A stretch of 64,000 nucleotides of DNA. It comes from CAYSFW01 sp964620675 (GTDB taxonomy: Bacteria; Pseudomonadota; Gammaproteobacteria; UWMA-0217). The position numbers and the translations under genes were made by a program. The first letter of the stretch is position 1. Each line of letters opens with the position of its first letter. The notes under the pieces are model-generated. The model was given only the letters and a program-made list of their open reading frames with translations. It ran no database searches and had not been told where the DNA came from. The stretch is taken from the NCBI GenBank assembly GCA_964620675.1, contig CAZUJU010000011.1, positions 1 to 64,000 on the forward strand, in the 5' to 3' direction. Shown here piece by piece: positions 36,147 to 45,906 of the stretch.

Positions 36147-36590
36147 GTGCCCTGCCCGCGGCATACGGCACGCGGGGCATTCCCCATACAACGTGAGTTC
36201 GGCGCGGCTAAGCGAATAGCCGTCTGGTAATCCTACCGCGACCGCCGGTTGCAGATCTTCCAGACAATAGACCCGCGCACAACGTTCGCAGTGAAAATGC
36301 GCATGTCCCCTCGCCTCGCCGGGTACCGAATTGAAGCGCCAGACCCGGTCGTGCCCTTCGATACGGTGCGCATGACCACGCGCGACCAACCATTCCAGCA
36401 CCCGATAGAGCGTCACGCGATCCAGCACCAGTTCGCGCCCCAGCGCCGCTTCGATGATCTCGGCATGGGTCAAGGCGCGCGGTGCCGCGAGCAGCACCTC
36501 GAACACCACGACGCGGGCACGGGTCACGCGTTCGCCGCTGGCGTTCAGCAAGTCTTTGGCGGAGGTTCGGGGCTCAACATTCAGCGTCAT
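36141..36590 (-). CDS. zur: Fur-family regulator, probably Zur
   Basis: 149 residues from ATG at 36590. The winged helix includes RVVVFEVLLAAPRALTHAEIIEAA and RVTLYRVLEWLV; the metal-binding half has HAHFHCERCARVYCLED and a C-terminal CPAC pair, for the structural zinc site. Position among COG0523 GTPases, DUF1826 and ZrgA makes Zur the best subtype. The N-terminal motif lacks Fur's HHDH-type cluster, as in Zur. It is separated from its divergent neighbour operon by an AT-rich intergenic region. Confidence 0.85.
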   Translation of the reverse strand: MTLNVEPRTSAKDLLNASGERVTRARVVVFEVLLAAPRALTHAEIIEAALGRELVLDRVTLYRVLEWLVARGHAHRIEGHDRVWRFNSVPGEARGHAHFHCERCARVYCLEDLQPAVAVGLPDGYSLSRAELTLYGECPACRMPRAGHG

Positions 36591-36592
36591 GC

Positions 36593-36610
36593 GCAACAGT
36601 GTAACATTTC
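36593..36610. promoter_or_regulatory. Possible Zur box upstream of zur
   Basis: On the minus strand GAAATGTTACACTGTTGC lies immediately before the zur start. Its left half matches the GAAATGTTA half-site of proteobacterial Zur boxes; the right half resembles the GTTGC arm of the palindromes at 35.9 kb. Autoregulation is inferred. Confidence 0.45.
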
Positions 36611-36652
36611 GAGACCTCAGCCACAGCGGCTAAACAAGAATCACTTGCATTT

Positions 36653-36671
36653 AATAATAATGCAAATTATT
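36653..36671. promoter_or_regulatory. Fur-box-like palindrome upstream of the DUF2325/hemP operon
   Basis: AATAATAATGCAAATTATT has perfect 6-base symmetric arms (AATAAT/ATTATT) around a 7-base centre and closely resembles the 19-bp Fur consensus. It lies about 90 bp before the first gene start at 36758. HemP, the last gene, is a classical Fur-controlled gene, which supports the call. Confidence 0.65.
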
Positions 36672-36757
36672 CTTATTCCCATAACTAGCCAGGGTATCCG
36701 CTCCCGGACTCCACCTCAGCCATCCCGATTTCCGTTGACGTTTCAACCGAGGGTTTT

Positions 36758-37021
36758 ATGGCCACATCCGTGCAACCGCAATCACCGTTACTCACCGCGG
36801 CGTTACAACACCTGACCCGATTCCTCCAATCGCGGCGCGCCTGCTCGGCTTACCTCGCGATGGCCTTGCTCGATCGCCTGTCACACGATCCCAACGCGAA
36901 TGAGGAAACCCGCGCCGCCGGTCGGACATTGGCGGATCGGATCGATGCCCTCTGCCGCTCCGGCGACAGCGAAATTGTTTCGCGCGCGGTCAATTGGGAG
37001 CTGCGCCATGTGTCGCACTGA
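36758..37021 (+). CDS. Small conserved-looking protein upstream of the DUF2325 gene
   Basis: The 87-residue helical protein (LLTAALQHLTRFLQSRRACSA, then AYLAMALLDRLSHDPNANEETR and LADRIDALCRSGD) has no recognised domain. GAGG lies 6 bases before the ATG. Its end overlaps the DUF2325 gene by 14 bases, so translation is coupled. Position directly under the Fur-box-like site suggests iron-responsive expression. Confidence 0.7.
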   Translation: MATSVQPQSPLLTAALQHLTRFLQSRRACSAYLAMALLDRLSHDPNANEETRAAGRTLADRIDALCRSGDSEIVSRAVNWELRHVSH

Positions 37022-38300
37022 AACGGTCCTCGCCCCGCTCGTGGCGCACGCGCACAAACTCGCCGCAGCCGATCCCGAGGCACCCCGCACTTGCGAGCCA
37101 GCGACCCCGCGCGCCCTCAAACTCTGGGAACTGGAGCACCGCTATCACTGCCCGGTGATCGGCACCTGCCTGAGTTTCGAAGAACTGAAAAAGATCGCGC
37201 GCAAGAGCGGTTACGGCGGGCGCCAGTTTGAATCCTACGAATTGCACGTCGAAGCGGTCGGAATCGCGGAATCCCGCAACCCGATCTCAAAGGCGATGCA
37301 GAAACTGCTTGATCAGAAATACGCGCGCTGGATCAACCGCTTTGCCCAGGCCAAGGCACCGACGCGACTACTCGAACTCTGGCGCGAGCACACCGATCGC
37401 GGCGAAGTCGCCGGTGCGCTGTGGGCCTTGATGACGCACCGCGACGCCACCGATGATCTTCGCCATCAGGCCTATCGCGATGTTCACATGCTCTCGCATC
37501 AGGTCGGCGCCGGAATCGCGGCCGATGTGCGCCGCCTCAATCAGCTCGAACGCGACAACATGGCGCTGCGCGAAGACGCCGTGCGCGCCGCGCGACAATA
37601 CGCCGACACCCTCGCCGAACGCGACGCCTTGATCCGCGAGCAACAACAGCAACTCATCGCGGCTCGCGGCACGGCGTTTGAGCTGGAGCGCCTGCGGCGG
37701 CGGGTCGCGGAACTCGAATCCGACGAGAACTTGAGCGCACTTGCAACCCGCAATGCCGAGCTGGCGGAATCCCTCGCCCGTTTGAACCTCGAGCTGCAAC
37801 GCGCGGCACAACTGGAGCAGACCCATCGCAGCTTGTTGGAGACTCATACCCGCACCGAACAGGAAGCGGTGGCGCTGCGCGAGGAACGCGACGTCCTCGA
37901 ACGGCTGCTGTCGGCCCCGGCGCAGTGCAGCGGGTGCGACCATTCCGAGCTGTGCTCGGACCTGGACCTCGCGGGTCGCAACGTGCTGTGTGTCGGCGGT
38001 CGCACCGCGGTATTCGCTCAGTATCGCGAGGTGGTCGAACGCTTTGGCGGACGTTTCCTGCTACATGACGGCGGGCGCGAAGAAAGCCTCACGCGCCTGC
38101 CCGAGCTGCTCAATGCGGCCGACGCCGTCATCTGCGCCGCCGACTGCGTCAGCCACAATGCTTATTACCGCCTGAAGCGCCACTGCAAGCAAAGCCAGAA
38201 GCCCTGCGTCATGCTCAAACATTCCGGCCTCGCAGGTTTTGCCGCGGGTGTTGCCCGGCTGGCTTCCGGGCGCGCGGAAATTGGCGCGCATTCCAATTAG
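37008..38300 (+). CDS. Coiled-coil protein with C-terminal DUF2325 domain
   Basis: 430 residues from ATG at 37008, inside the previous gene. An N-terminal helical domain (ELEHRYHCPVIGTCLSFEELKKIA and AMQKLLDQKYARWIN) is followed by a long coiled coil (~residues 170-320, rich in Leu/Glu/Arg heptads) and a C-terminal DUF2325 Rossmann-like domain with VLCVGGRTAVFAQYREVVER and HDGGREESL. DUF2325 proteins have a Cys-rich segment here (CSGCDHSELC), possibly for metal. Function unknown; the Fur-like site and hemP point to iron handling or iron-stress response. Confidence 0.8.
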   Translation: MCRTETVLAPLVAHAHKLAAADPEAPRTCEPATPRALKLWELEHRYHCPVIGTCLSFEELKKIARKSGYGGRQFESYELHVEAVGIAESRNPISKAMQKLLDQKYARWINRFAQAKAPTRLLELWREHTDRGEVAGALWALMTHRDATDDLRHQAYRDVHMLSHQVGAGIAADVRRLNQLERDNMALREDAVRAARQYADTLAERDALIREQQQQLIAARGTAFELERLRRRVAELESDENLSALATRNAELAESLARLNLELQRAAQLEQTHRSLLETHTRTEQEAVALREERDVLERLLSAPAQCSGCDHSELCSDLDLAGRNVLCVGGRTAVFAQYREVVERFGGRFLLHDGGREESLTRLPELLNAADAVICAADCVSHNAYYRLKRHCKQSQKPCVMLKHSGLAGFAAGVARLASGRAEIGAHSN

Positions 38301-38331
38301 TAAGCAACCGCAAATAACAACCATAAGAAAC

Positions 38332-38556
38332 ATGGCGCATGACATGAGCTTTAACGATACCCATTCGTCGCCAGGTGCCGCCGCGCCTCCGCCGCAAGAC
38401 CCGGATCAAACCTCGGATGACGACGGCAAGTTGCCCGCGCGCGCCTACACGACCGACCAACTGTTCGGCAGCCACGCCGAGATCGTCATTGATCATCTCG
38501 GGCAGACCTACCGTTTGCGTATCACGCGGCAGAATAAATTGATTTTGACGAAATAA
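38332..38556 (+). CDS. hemP: Hemin uptake protein HemP
   Basis: The 74-residue protein has the HemP C-terminal signature LGQTYRLRITRQNKLILTK after SxxLFG (TDQLFGSHAEIVIDH). The N-terminal 35 residues are Pro/Asp-rich. HemP is required for haem/iron uptake gene expression in some proteobacteria and is usually Fur-controlled. It lies 31 bases after the DUF2325 gene, so probably in the same transcript. No haem receptor is nearby. Confidence 0.9.
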   Translation: MAHDMSFNDTHSSPGAAAPPPQDPDQTSDDDGKLPARAYTTDQLFGSHAEIVIDHLGQTYRLRITRQNKLILTK

Positions 38557-38671
38557 CGGGGGTTGTTGCGGCGTCTCTGGTCAACTCGGAGCAACGCCGA
38601 GAATTCGGCGCCCATTCGCGATCATCAGTGCATCCCGCGCACGCCTTAAACCGACGCGCGTAGTTGCCAGC

Positions 38672-39466
38672 TCAATCGCCAAACACCAATACCGGGCAGC
38701 CCATTTCGCGCGCGATGGCGTCGAGCATCTCCGAACCGAGCGAGCGTGGCGCGATACAATAGGATGGCTGAATGCGCCACGCGGTAAGGTCGCCGCGCAA
38801 CTGACGCGGATCGTCGCCGCGACCGAGGCGATGAGTCGGCACCCGAACCGAGTGCAGCCAGGCACTGAGTCCAGCGTCGTCAGCCCCGAGCAGGAAGACT
38901 TCGAGCTCGGCGCGATGTGCGAGGCCCCCCAGCAGTTCCTGAGCCAAACCCGGCGGGGTGTGCGGATCGAGCCACCAAAGCAGGCGTTGACGCCGGTCGG
39001 CCGGTTTGACTGAAGCGCGATGGCGCCAGGTGCGGGACGGTCCGCGTATGGTGATATCGAACAACTCTTCGGCGGCACCGAACGGAGCGAGATCGGAATG
39101 GATCACCCGCAAGCTCCAATGCACCTTCGCCGCATCGGCGATCCGCGCCAAGTGCATTTCGATCGCGCGAACAGCGGCCCGTAGACTGCGTTGCATCAGC
39201 GCCGCACCGAAACCACGCTCAAACGCCGAAGATACCCCGATCTCGCTCGCGAACGGCAACCCGGCGACACGCAGCAGGTCCAGGTTTTGTACCAGGCGTC
39301 CGTGCAACTCGCCACGCAACAACGCGGCGACCTGTACCGCGAATTCGAGCGTATCCCAGTCCGCGGCGCTGGGATCGAGTTCGAGCATCACCCGTAACGG
39401 TCGCGGCAACGCAACGAGTGGCGTGGGACCGGTCAATTCAGGCGTCGGCCTTAGCGTTTTCGGCAT
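38672..39466 (-). CDS. Protein of unknown function downstream of the Lon-like protease (USP-like?)
   Basis: 264 residues from ATG at 39466. The N-terminus (RVMLELDPSAADWDTLEFAVQVAALL) and the last strand (SEMLDAIAREMGCPVLVFGD) have the alternating pattern of universal-stress-type alpha/beta domains, but no ATP-binding motif is clear. It overlaps the protease gene by 29 bases, hinting at coupled expression and a possible adaptor or substrate relationship, by inference only. Confidence 0.5.
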   Translation of the reverse strand: MPKTLRPTPELTGPTPLVALPRPLRVMLELDPSAADWDTLEFAVQVAALLRGELHGRLVQNLDLLRVAGLPFASEIGVSSAFERGFGAALMQRSLRAAVRAIEMHLARIADAAKVHWSLRVIHSDLAPFGAAEELFDITIRGPSRTWRHRASVKPADRRQRLLWWLDPHTPPGLAQELLGGLAHRAELEVFLLGADDAGLSAWLHSVRVPTHRLGRGDDPRQLRGDLTAWRIQPSYCIAPRSLGSEMLDAIAREMGCPVLVFGD

Positions 39467-41855
39467 CGCTTTTGTCTCCCTGAAACTGCTTGTGTTGCTG
39501 CCATAGGCTTGCCACCCGGGTTTGTACGGCGCGACTGAAACAGCCCTCGGGATAGCCGCCGTCCGCATCCGGCAGCGCGGCCGGAAGTCCCGACAACAGC
39601 GCCATGACCTCATCGACCTGCGTCGCCGCATAGATCGAAAACTGCCCGGCGCGCACCGCATCGACCACCGGCGCGCGCAACATCAGATGCGGCAGATTCG
39701 CGCGCGGAATGATGACGCCCTGCGTACCGTCCAGTCCGCGCGCGGCGCAGAGTGCAAAAAATCCTTCGATTTTCTCGTTCACGCCTCCGATCGCCTGCAC
39801 GTCGCCGTGCTGATTGATCGATCCGGTCACCGCCAAGCCCTGTCGCAGCGGGATCTGGCCGAGCGCGGAGAGCAAAACGCACAGTTCGGCGCTCGAGGCG
39901 CTGTCCCCGTCGACCATGCCGTACGACTGCTCGAAGACCAGACTCGCGGCAATCGGTAAAGGACGCTCACGCGCATAACGATCGGCCAGACAGGCGGCGA
40001 GAATCATCACCCCTTTAGAATGCAGCGGGCCGCCGAGTTCAACCTCGCGTTCGATATCGATCACCTTGCCGGCCCCTAGACGCACAGTCGCCGTAATCCG
40101 CGACGGACGCCCGAAGGCAAAATCGCCGAGTTGCAGGACGGATAACCCATTGACCTGCCCAATCCGGCTCCCCGTTGTCGCCACCAATTGGATCTCGCGC
40201 AGCAACAGCTCCTGCACCCGCTCGCGTATCTGGGCTTGGCGGAACTCCTGCCGCCGCACTGCTTCATCGATTTCCTGCGGACGAATGATCGGTTCACCCG
40301 CCTCGGCTGCGCAAAAATCGGCCTCGCGCAACCAATCGCCAAGCGCTTCGGTATCGAGCGAGAGTTTTTCGCGGTCCTCGACCCGGCGCGACGCCTCCTC
40401 GATCACGCGCCCAACCGCGGCCCGGTTCAGCGGCCGCAGCGATTCGCGTTGCTGGATCGCGGCGATCAGGCGTGCATACAGCCAGGTGTTCTCCGGCACG
40501 CGCGGCAAATCCTCGGCGAAGTCCGCCGCGACCTTGAACATCAAGCCGAATTCCGGGTCGTACGCCTTCAACAGGTAGTACAACAGCCGATCGCCGACCA
40601 GCACGACCTTGAGATCGAGCGGTATCGGTTCCGGCTCAAGCGACAGCGTACTGACCAGGCTTAGCATCTGCTCCAGCGTCTGAATGCGCAGTTCACGTGC
40701 CGCCAGGGCGCGCTTCAAGCCGTCGTAGGCAAACGGATTCATCAGCACCTTGCGCGCATCGAGTAACAGATAACCCCCATTGGCACGGTGCATCGCACCC
40801 GCCTTGATCAGGGTGAAATCGGTGCTCAAGGTGCCCATTTGTGCGACGTGCTCGATCCGCCCGATCAGATCGAGATAGGTTGGGTTGTTCTCGTAGACCA
40901 CCGGTGCGCCGTGGGTTTCGGCGTTGTCCACCAGCAGATTGACGCTGTAATCCGTCAGATCCTCGGCACGCTGCTTCGCATTGCGCCCGTCTTGACCCTC
41001 ATCGGCTTGCAAAAAGGTCTCGACGTTCTCGATGACATTGCGCCGTACCGCTTCCAGATAACCCTCCACTGCGGGCAAGGTCGGGTATTTTTTCGCGAGA
41101 CCGCTGAACAACTGGCCAACCGTCAAGGTCGAGACCTCCTCGTTCAACGCCCTGAGCCGCTGTCGATGTTCGCGCTGCCACACCGGAACCTGCCGCACCA
41201 CGTCGCGAAGATCCTTGCGGATCTCCTCGATGACGGTTTCGATACGGGTCCGATCAGCCTCGGGCAGCTTTTCGAATTGATCCGGGCTGATGAGTTCGCC
41301 ATCGGCGAGCGGCGCGAGGGTATACCCGGCGGGCGTACTCATGATCGCGATGTCACGCGCGCGAGCACGCTCGCCAAGCTCGTTGAAAGCCTGCTCCTGG
41401 CGTTCCTTGAACTCCTCCTCGAGTTCCTGCAGTCGAGCGCGGTGCTCGTCGGTCTGAAACGCCGCCGGCAACGCCGATAACAGGTCTTCCACGAGCTGGT
41501 GCATGTCCAGGCGCAACGCACGCGCCTGCCCGGCGGGCAAGCGCAATACCAGCGGCTGTTGCGGATCGGCGAAATTATTGACGTAACAGAAGTCGTCTGG
41601 CGCGGTTCGGGTCTGCGCCTCGCGCGCGAGTAAATCGCGCGCCAGCTGTAACTTACCCAGTCCTTCGGAGCCGAGCAGGTAAAGATTGTAGCCGTCGTGG
41701 CGCATGCGGATACCGAACTCCAGCGCCCCCACCGCCCGCTCCTGCCCCAAGGCCATCGTCAAGGGCACCAGGGTGGAGGTGTACTCGAACTCAAGGCCGG
41801 ACAAGTCGCACTCGAATCGCAACTGCTCCGGCTGCAAACGCATCGCATGCGTCAT
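39438..41855 (-). CDS. Lon-like ATP-dependent protease (LonB/AAA_32-type, S16)
   Basis: 805 residues from ATG at 41855 (GGAG 6 bases upstream). A Walker A-type loop is LLGSEGLGKLQLA; the central AAA region includes GGYLLLDARKVLMNPFAYDGLKRAL and the protease part has VDGDSASSAELCVLLSALG with the catalytic Ser and Lys in GGVNEKIEGFFAL. The layout matches the AAA_32 + Lon C-terminal family, distinct from LonA with its N-terminal LAN domain. No TM segment was seen, unlike archaeal LonB. Degrades damaged or regulatory proteins in the cytoplasm. Confidence 0.93.
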   Translation of the reverse strand: MTHAMRLQPEQLRFECDLSGLEFEYTSTLVPLTMALGQERAVGALEFGIRMRHDGYNLYLLGSEGLGKLQLARDLLAREAQTRTAPDDFCYVNNFADPQQPLVLRLPAGQARALRLDMHQLVEDLLSALPAAFQTDEHRARLQELEEEFKERQEQAFNELGERARARDIAIMSTPAGYTLAPLADGELISPDQFEKLPEADRTRIETVIEEIRKDLRDVVRQVPVWQREHRQRLRALNEEVSTLTVGQLFSGLAKKYPTLPAVEGYLEAVRRNVIENVETFLQADEGQDGRNAKQRAEDLTDYSVNLLVDNAETHGAPVVYENNPTYLDLIGRIEHVAQMGTLSTDFTLIKAGAMHRANGGYLLLDARKVLMNPFAYDGLKRALAARELRIQTLEQMLSLVSTLSLEPEPIPLDLKVVLVGDRLLYYLLKAYDPEFGLMFKVAADFAEDLPRVPENTWLYARLIAAIQQRESLRPLNRAAVGRVIEEASRRVEDREKLSLDTEALGDWLREADFCAAEAGEPIIRPQEIDEAVRRQEFRQAQIRERVQELLLREIQLVATTGSRIGQVNGLSVLQLGDFAFGRPSRITATVRLGAGKVIDIEREVELGGPLHSKGVMILAACLADRYARERPLPIAASLVFEQSYGMVDGDSASSAELCVLLSALGQIPLRQGLAVTGSINQHGDVQAIGGVNEKIEGFFALCAARGLDGTQGVIIPRANLPHLMLRAPVVDAVRAGQFSIYAATQVDEVMALLSGLPAALPDADGGYPEGCFSRAVQTRVASLWQQHKQFQGDKSDAENAKADA

Positions 41856-41909
41856 TTCAAGCTCCGTCGGCAACCTACTCAGGCTGCCGTTTACCGTTGC
41901 CGGGCGATG

Positions 41910-42344
41910 TTAGAGGTACTGCGGCAGTTGCGCGCGGATTTCAGCCACCGTATGTTGGGTGAGATTTTTATCGGTCTCGCCCGCGATCAGGCTCTTGACC
42001 CCATGGCTCAGACTGCCACGCAGCTGGCCAAGGAATTGCGGCGCGGCGATGAGATAAAGTTTTTGATACCGGCCAGCGCTGCGACTGTCTTCCAGATGTT
42101 GACTGACTTCGCGCGCAAAGCTCTCGGCCTCCAATGTCTTGACGTCGGTCGCGGGCTCAATCGCGTGCCGACCGAGGCCATGCGAGTCATGGACCCGGGG
42201 CGCTCGCTCGGTCACCAGGTCACGCGCGTGTAGCCGCGAGGCGGAATGAACGCGGTCCTCGACTTCAACCAGCGCGGCATTCGGTTTATCGGCGCTTAGA
42301 AAACGTGCGCGTGCGGCGTCGGCAACAACGATCCAAACAGTCAT
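41910..42344 (-). CDS. Host attachment protein-like (PF10116) protein
   Basis: 144 residues from ATG at 42344 with GGAGG 6 bases upstream. Core blocks TVWIVVADAARARFLSADKP, DVKTLEAESFAREVSQHLED, YQKLYLIAAPQFLGQLRGSL and LTQHTVAEIRAQL match the family annotated 'required for attachment to host cells', whose actual role in free-living bacteria is probably unrelated to host adhesion. It lies ~55 bp from the protease start on the same strand. Confidence 0.85.
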   Translation of the reverse strand: MTVWIVVADAARARFLSADKPNAALVEVEDRVHSASRLHARDLVTERAPRVHDSHGLGRHAIEPATDVKTLEAESFAREVSQHLEDSRSAGRYQKLYLIAAPQFLGQLRGSLSHGVKSLIAGETDKNLTQHTVAEIRAQLPQYL

Positions 42345-42481
42345 GGCGTGCCTCCAATTGATGAACTCTTCATCTATAAAGATAGCGCGTTTTTCGCCCG
42401 ACCCTATTGAGTTCGATCATGCGCGGTGCCGGATCACCAGTGCGCGCGCGAAACAAATCCGATATCCCAGTGCACGACTGC

Positions 42482-45400
42482 TCATAGCGGCTCGCGCTGG
42501 GCGAGCCATGCCTCGATAGCATTCGAAGTCGAATCCAGTCGCCGCACCAGCTCGTCGGCCAGGGCCTGCGATGCGCTCGGCGCGTCCGTTCGCGCTTCAA
42601 CGCGATTTAACACGCATTCCAGCTCATCGGAACCATAAATACTGAAACCCCCTTTAATACTGTGAGCGATCGCTGCCGCCTCGTCCCAGTTCGCGGCAAT
42701 CAGCGCCTCCAGCAGGCTGGCCTTGGACTCCGATAAATACGCTTGCGACTGCTCCAGTAGCGCCTTGCCGCGCGTCTCGCCGAGGGCTTCGACTAAACGC
42801 CGCAGGCGCGCGGTGATCTGGGCATCGAACCCTTCGGCTTGGGGCGCAGCCTCGGCTTCGGTCGTCTCACACTCGACCGGGTTTGAGCCAACGCCGTGCC
42901 GCCAGTAATCCACCACCACCGCCAGATGCGCGGGATCGACCGGCTTGGTCAGATAATCGTTCATACCCGCCGCCAAGCATTTATCGCGCTCGCCGGTGAT
43001 TGCATGCGCTGTCATCGCGATAATGGGCAAACGCTGCCAGGCGGGATTGCAACGAATGCGACGTACCGCTTCGTAACCGTCCATTTCCGGCATCTGCAAA
43101 TCCATCAAGACCAGATCAAAGGAAGCTTTTTCGAGCCATTCCAGCGCCGCGATGCCATTGCACGCGGTGGTCACCGTAGCGCCGATCTGCTCCAGAAACT
43201 CGCGCGCCACCTGTTGGTTCAAGGCATCGTCCTCGACCAGCAGCACCCGCGCCGCGCTCGGCATCGCATTAAACGCCGTGAGCGGATATGCGCGCACGGG
43301 TTGCCCGGCGTACGCGCGAAAATTGCCTCGCAGGGTAAACTCACTGCCGACGCCGGGCTGACTGATGAGTTGAACCTCGCCCTCCATCATCCGCGCCAGA
43401 GAACGCGAGATGGCCAAACCCAAACCGCTGCCACCGTGACGGCGCATCAGGGAACTGTCGACTTGCGCGAACGGCTCGAACAATCGCGCTTGATCTTCCA
43501 CCGCGATCCCCGGTCCGGAGTCCCTCACGCGAAATGCGAGGCGAATCCGCTCCGGATCTGCCGTCACCCGCTCAACGCGCAGACCAACCTCACCCTCCGC
43601 GGTGAACTTGATCGCGTTGTCGACAAGATTGATCAGGATCTGCGCCAGACGTTTGGGATCCCCGACCAGGCACTCGGGGACGTCATCGGCGCGCTCGATC
43701 ACGAACCGGAGTCCCTGTTGCTGAGCCTTATCCTCGTACAAGGATTTGATCTGCTGCAGCACGTCCTCCACCCGAAACGCAATTGCTTTTTAGCCTCGAT
43801 TTTTGCCACATCGAGGATGTCATTGATGATGCCCAGTAAGGTGGCCGATGCGCGCTGGATCTTCTCCAGGTAATCCGCTTGTTTGGGCGTCAGCTCGGTG
43901 TGCTTCAGGCGCGCGGTCAGGCCGATCATCGCATTCATCGGGGTGCGGATCTCATGACTCATCTGGGCCAGAAATTCGCCTTTCGCGCGGTTGCTCGCTT
44001 CGGCCGCCTGAGTCGCCTGCGTGAGCGCCTCCTCGACCGCGTGTCTTTGGTCGATCTCCCGCGTCAAGCGACGGTTCCAGTAAAACATCGCCGTCAATAT
44101 CAGGCCCGCGGCGCTCAGCAGTTTCCACAGCAACGCGTAGTCGACACCATGTTCGTAACGGATGGAAATCCACTCGTTGTAAATCGCATCGCGTTCGCTT
44201 TGTGGTATCGCGTCGAGACCTTTTTGCAGAATGCTGGCGAGCAATGGCGCATCCTGACGTGTGGCCATGCCGAGGCGATTCGAATACGGCGTCTCGCCGG
44301 CGACACGGACCTGAGTGAGCCCGGACTTGCCGATGTAGTAACTCGCGGTCACCAGATTATCGATCAACGCGTACGCCTTGCCGGTCGCGACCCAGCGCAC
44401 GGCCTCGTCGAGGCTCGACGCCGGTTCCAAAACCAATTCCGGGTAATCGCGTTCGAGCCAGGTGTGGATTGCATACCCCGCGACCACCGCCACGCGTTCC
44501 CCGCGCAACGCATCGATCTTGCCCAGATAGGCAACATCCGCAGCCGAAAAGATCTTGATCGGAAGCGAAAGATACGGCTCCGTGAAGTGAAACAAGCGGC
44601 TGCGCTGCGGCGTTTTCGAGATCGCGGGCAGCAGGTCCAGTTCGCCGCGTTCGAGTCGGTCATGCGCCTCTTGCCACGAGAGATCGGAAACGATTTCGAA
44701 GCGGACCCCCAGCATCCGCTCCAGGCGCCGCAGGTAGGCAATCGATATGCCCTGGCCAACGCCGGATTCATCAAAAAACTCCACCGGCGCCCATTTCGGA
44801 TCGATCCCGACCCGAATGCGGGGATGCGCCTTTAACCAGGCGCGCTCTTCCTGCGTTAATTCGATCTGGCGCACGATCGACGAGGGTTCGATAAACAAGA
44901 AGTCGTTCAGACGACTCAGATCGTACGCATCGCCCCCTTTTTCTACGATCACCCGGGCGACCGTATCGATGCGGTCCCGGTACACGACACCGAGCGGAAA
45001 ATCCAATGGCAGGATGCGTTCGCCGACCTGCGCCGCTTCGTAGCGCAACGCGTCGCGCCCCTTGCGCCGACTGTATTTCGTCAAAATCAAGTCGATAATT
45101 TCCTCGGGATGCTCCAGGGCGTAAGCCCACCCCTGGTTGCTCGCCTCGATAAAGGCGCGAACCCGCGCGGGGTCTTCGGCCGCTTCGTCGTTGGTGGTGA
45201 AAAGATACATGTCGCCCGCGGCGGGGAGATATCCCGCGAGATCGATGACTTCGAACGGGACACCACTGGATTCGATCGCGTAGAGCTCGTTGGTCACGAA
45301 CGCGGTGGTCGCATCGACCTCGCCCCTGATGAACGGCGCGGGATCGTAGGCATGAGTGACGATCTCCAGATTTTCGCCCGGGATCAGTCGCGCCGCCTGA

Positions 45401-45906
45401 AGCGTGCGCCACAGCAGGGGCGAATCGAGATCCTTTTGATCGATCATCAGGCGCTTGCCTTTCAGATCGTCAAGCGACCGGATTCCGGCCTGGGCGACAA
45501 TCACCAGCGCGGCACGTTTGAAGTAATTGGCCAGAACCCGAACCGGTGCGCCGGCGAGCCGCGCCTCGATGACGCGACTGTTCGACAACCCATAGGTGGA
45601 CTTGCCCGCAACCACTTCGCCGATAACATCCCTGCCACCGACGTACTCCTTCAATTCAACATCCAGACCGCGCTCACGATAAAAGCCCTTTTCGAGCGCG
45701 GCATAGAAACCGGCAAACTGAAACTGGTGCTTCCAGATCAATTGCAGACTGACTTTTTCCAGCTCGGGCGCGGGGCGGCTCAGGCTTGCCCCATCGCCTG
45801 AACTCGGTGCGGTGGCGCCCATGGCTATGACCGGGCTGGCCAACAGCATGAGCAGGCAAGCGATGCCCAGCTCACGAAGTCGCTCTGTGAAGTTTTTCGA
45901 TCTCAT
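42482..45906 (-). pseudogene. Hybrid histidine kinase with two fused ligand-binding domains, interrupted by a 1-base frameshift
   Basis: In order: signal peptide or anchor (residues ~9-30), an NMT1/THI5-like domain (VSLQLIWKHQFQFAGFYAALEKGFY), an SBP_bac_3 domain (RIRVGIDPKWAPVEFF), a TM segment (ALLWKLLSAAGLILTAMFYW), HisKA with MSHEIRTPMNAMIGL, then a change of frame at A5 (T5 on plus, 43787-43791). The second frame continues with HATPase (DNAIKF, GSGLGLAIS), a receiver (DLVLMDLQMPEMDGYEA) and an Hpt domain (AIAHSIKGG). Both halves are otherwise intact, so a recent mutation or a sequencing error are both possible. Intact it would be a membrane sensor of thiamine-precursor-like or amino-acid-like ligands. 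Confidence 0.8.
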
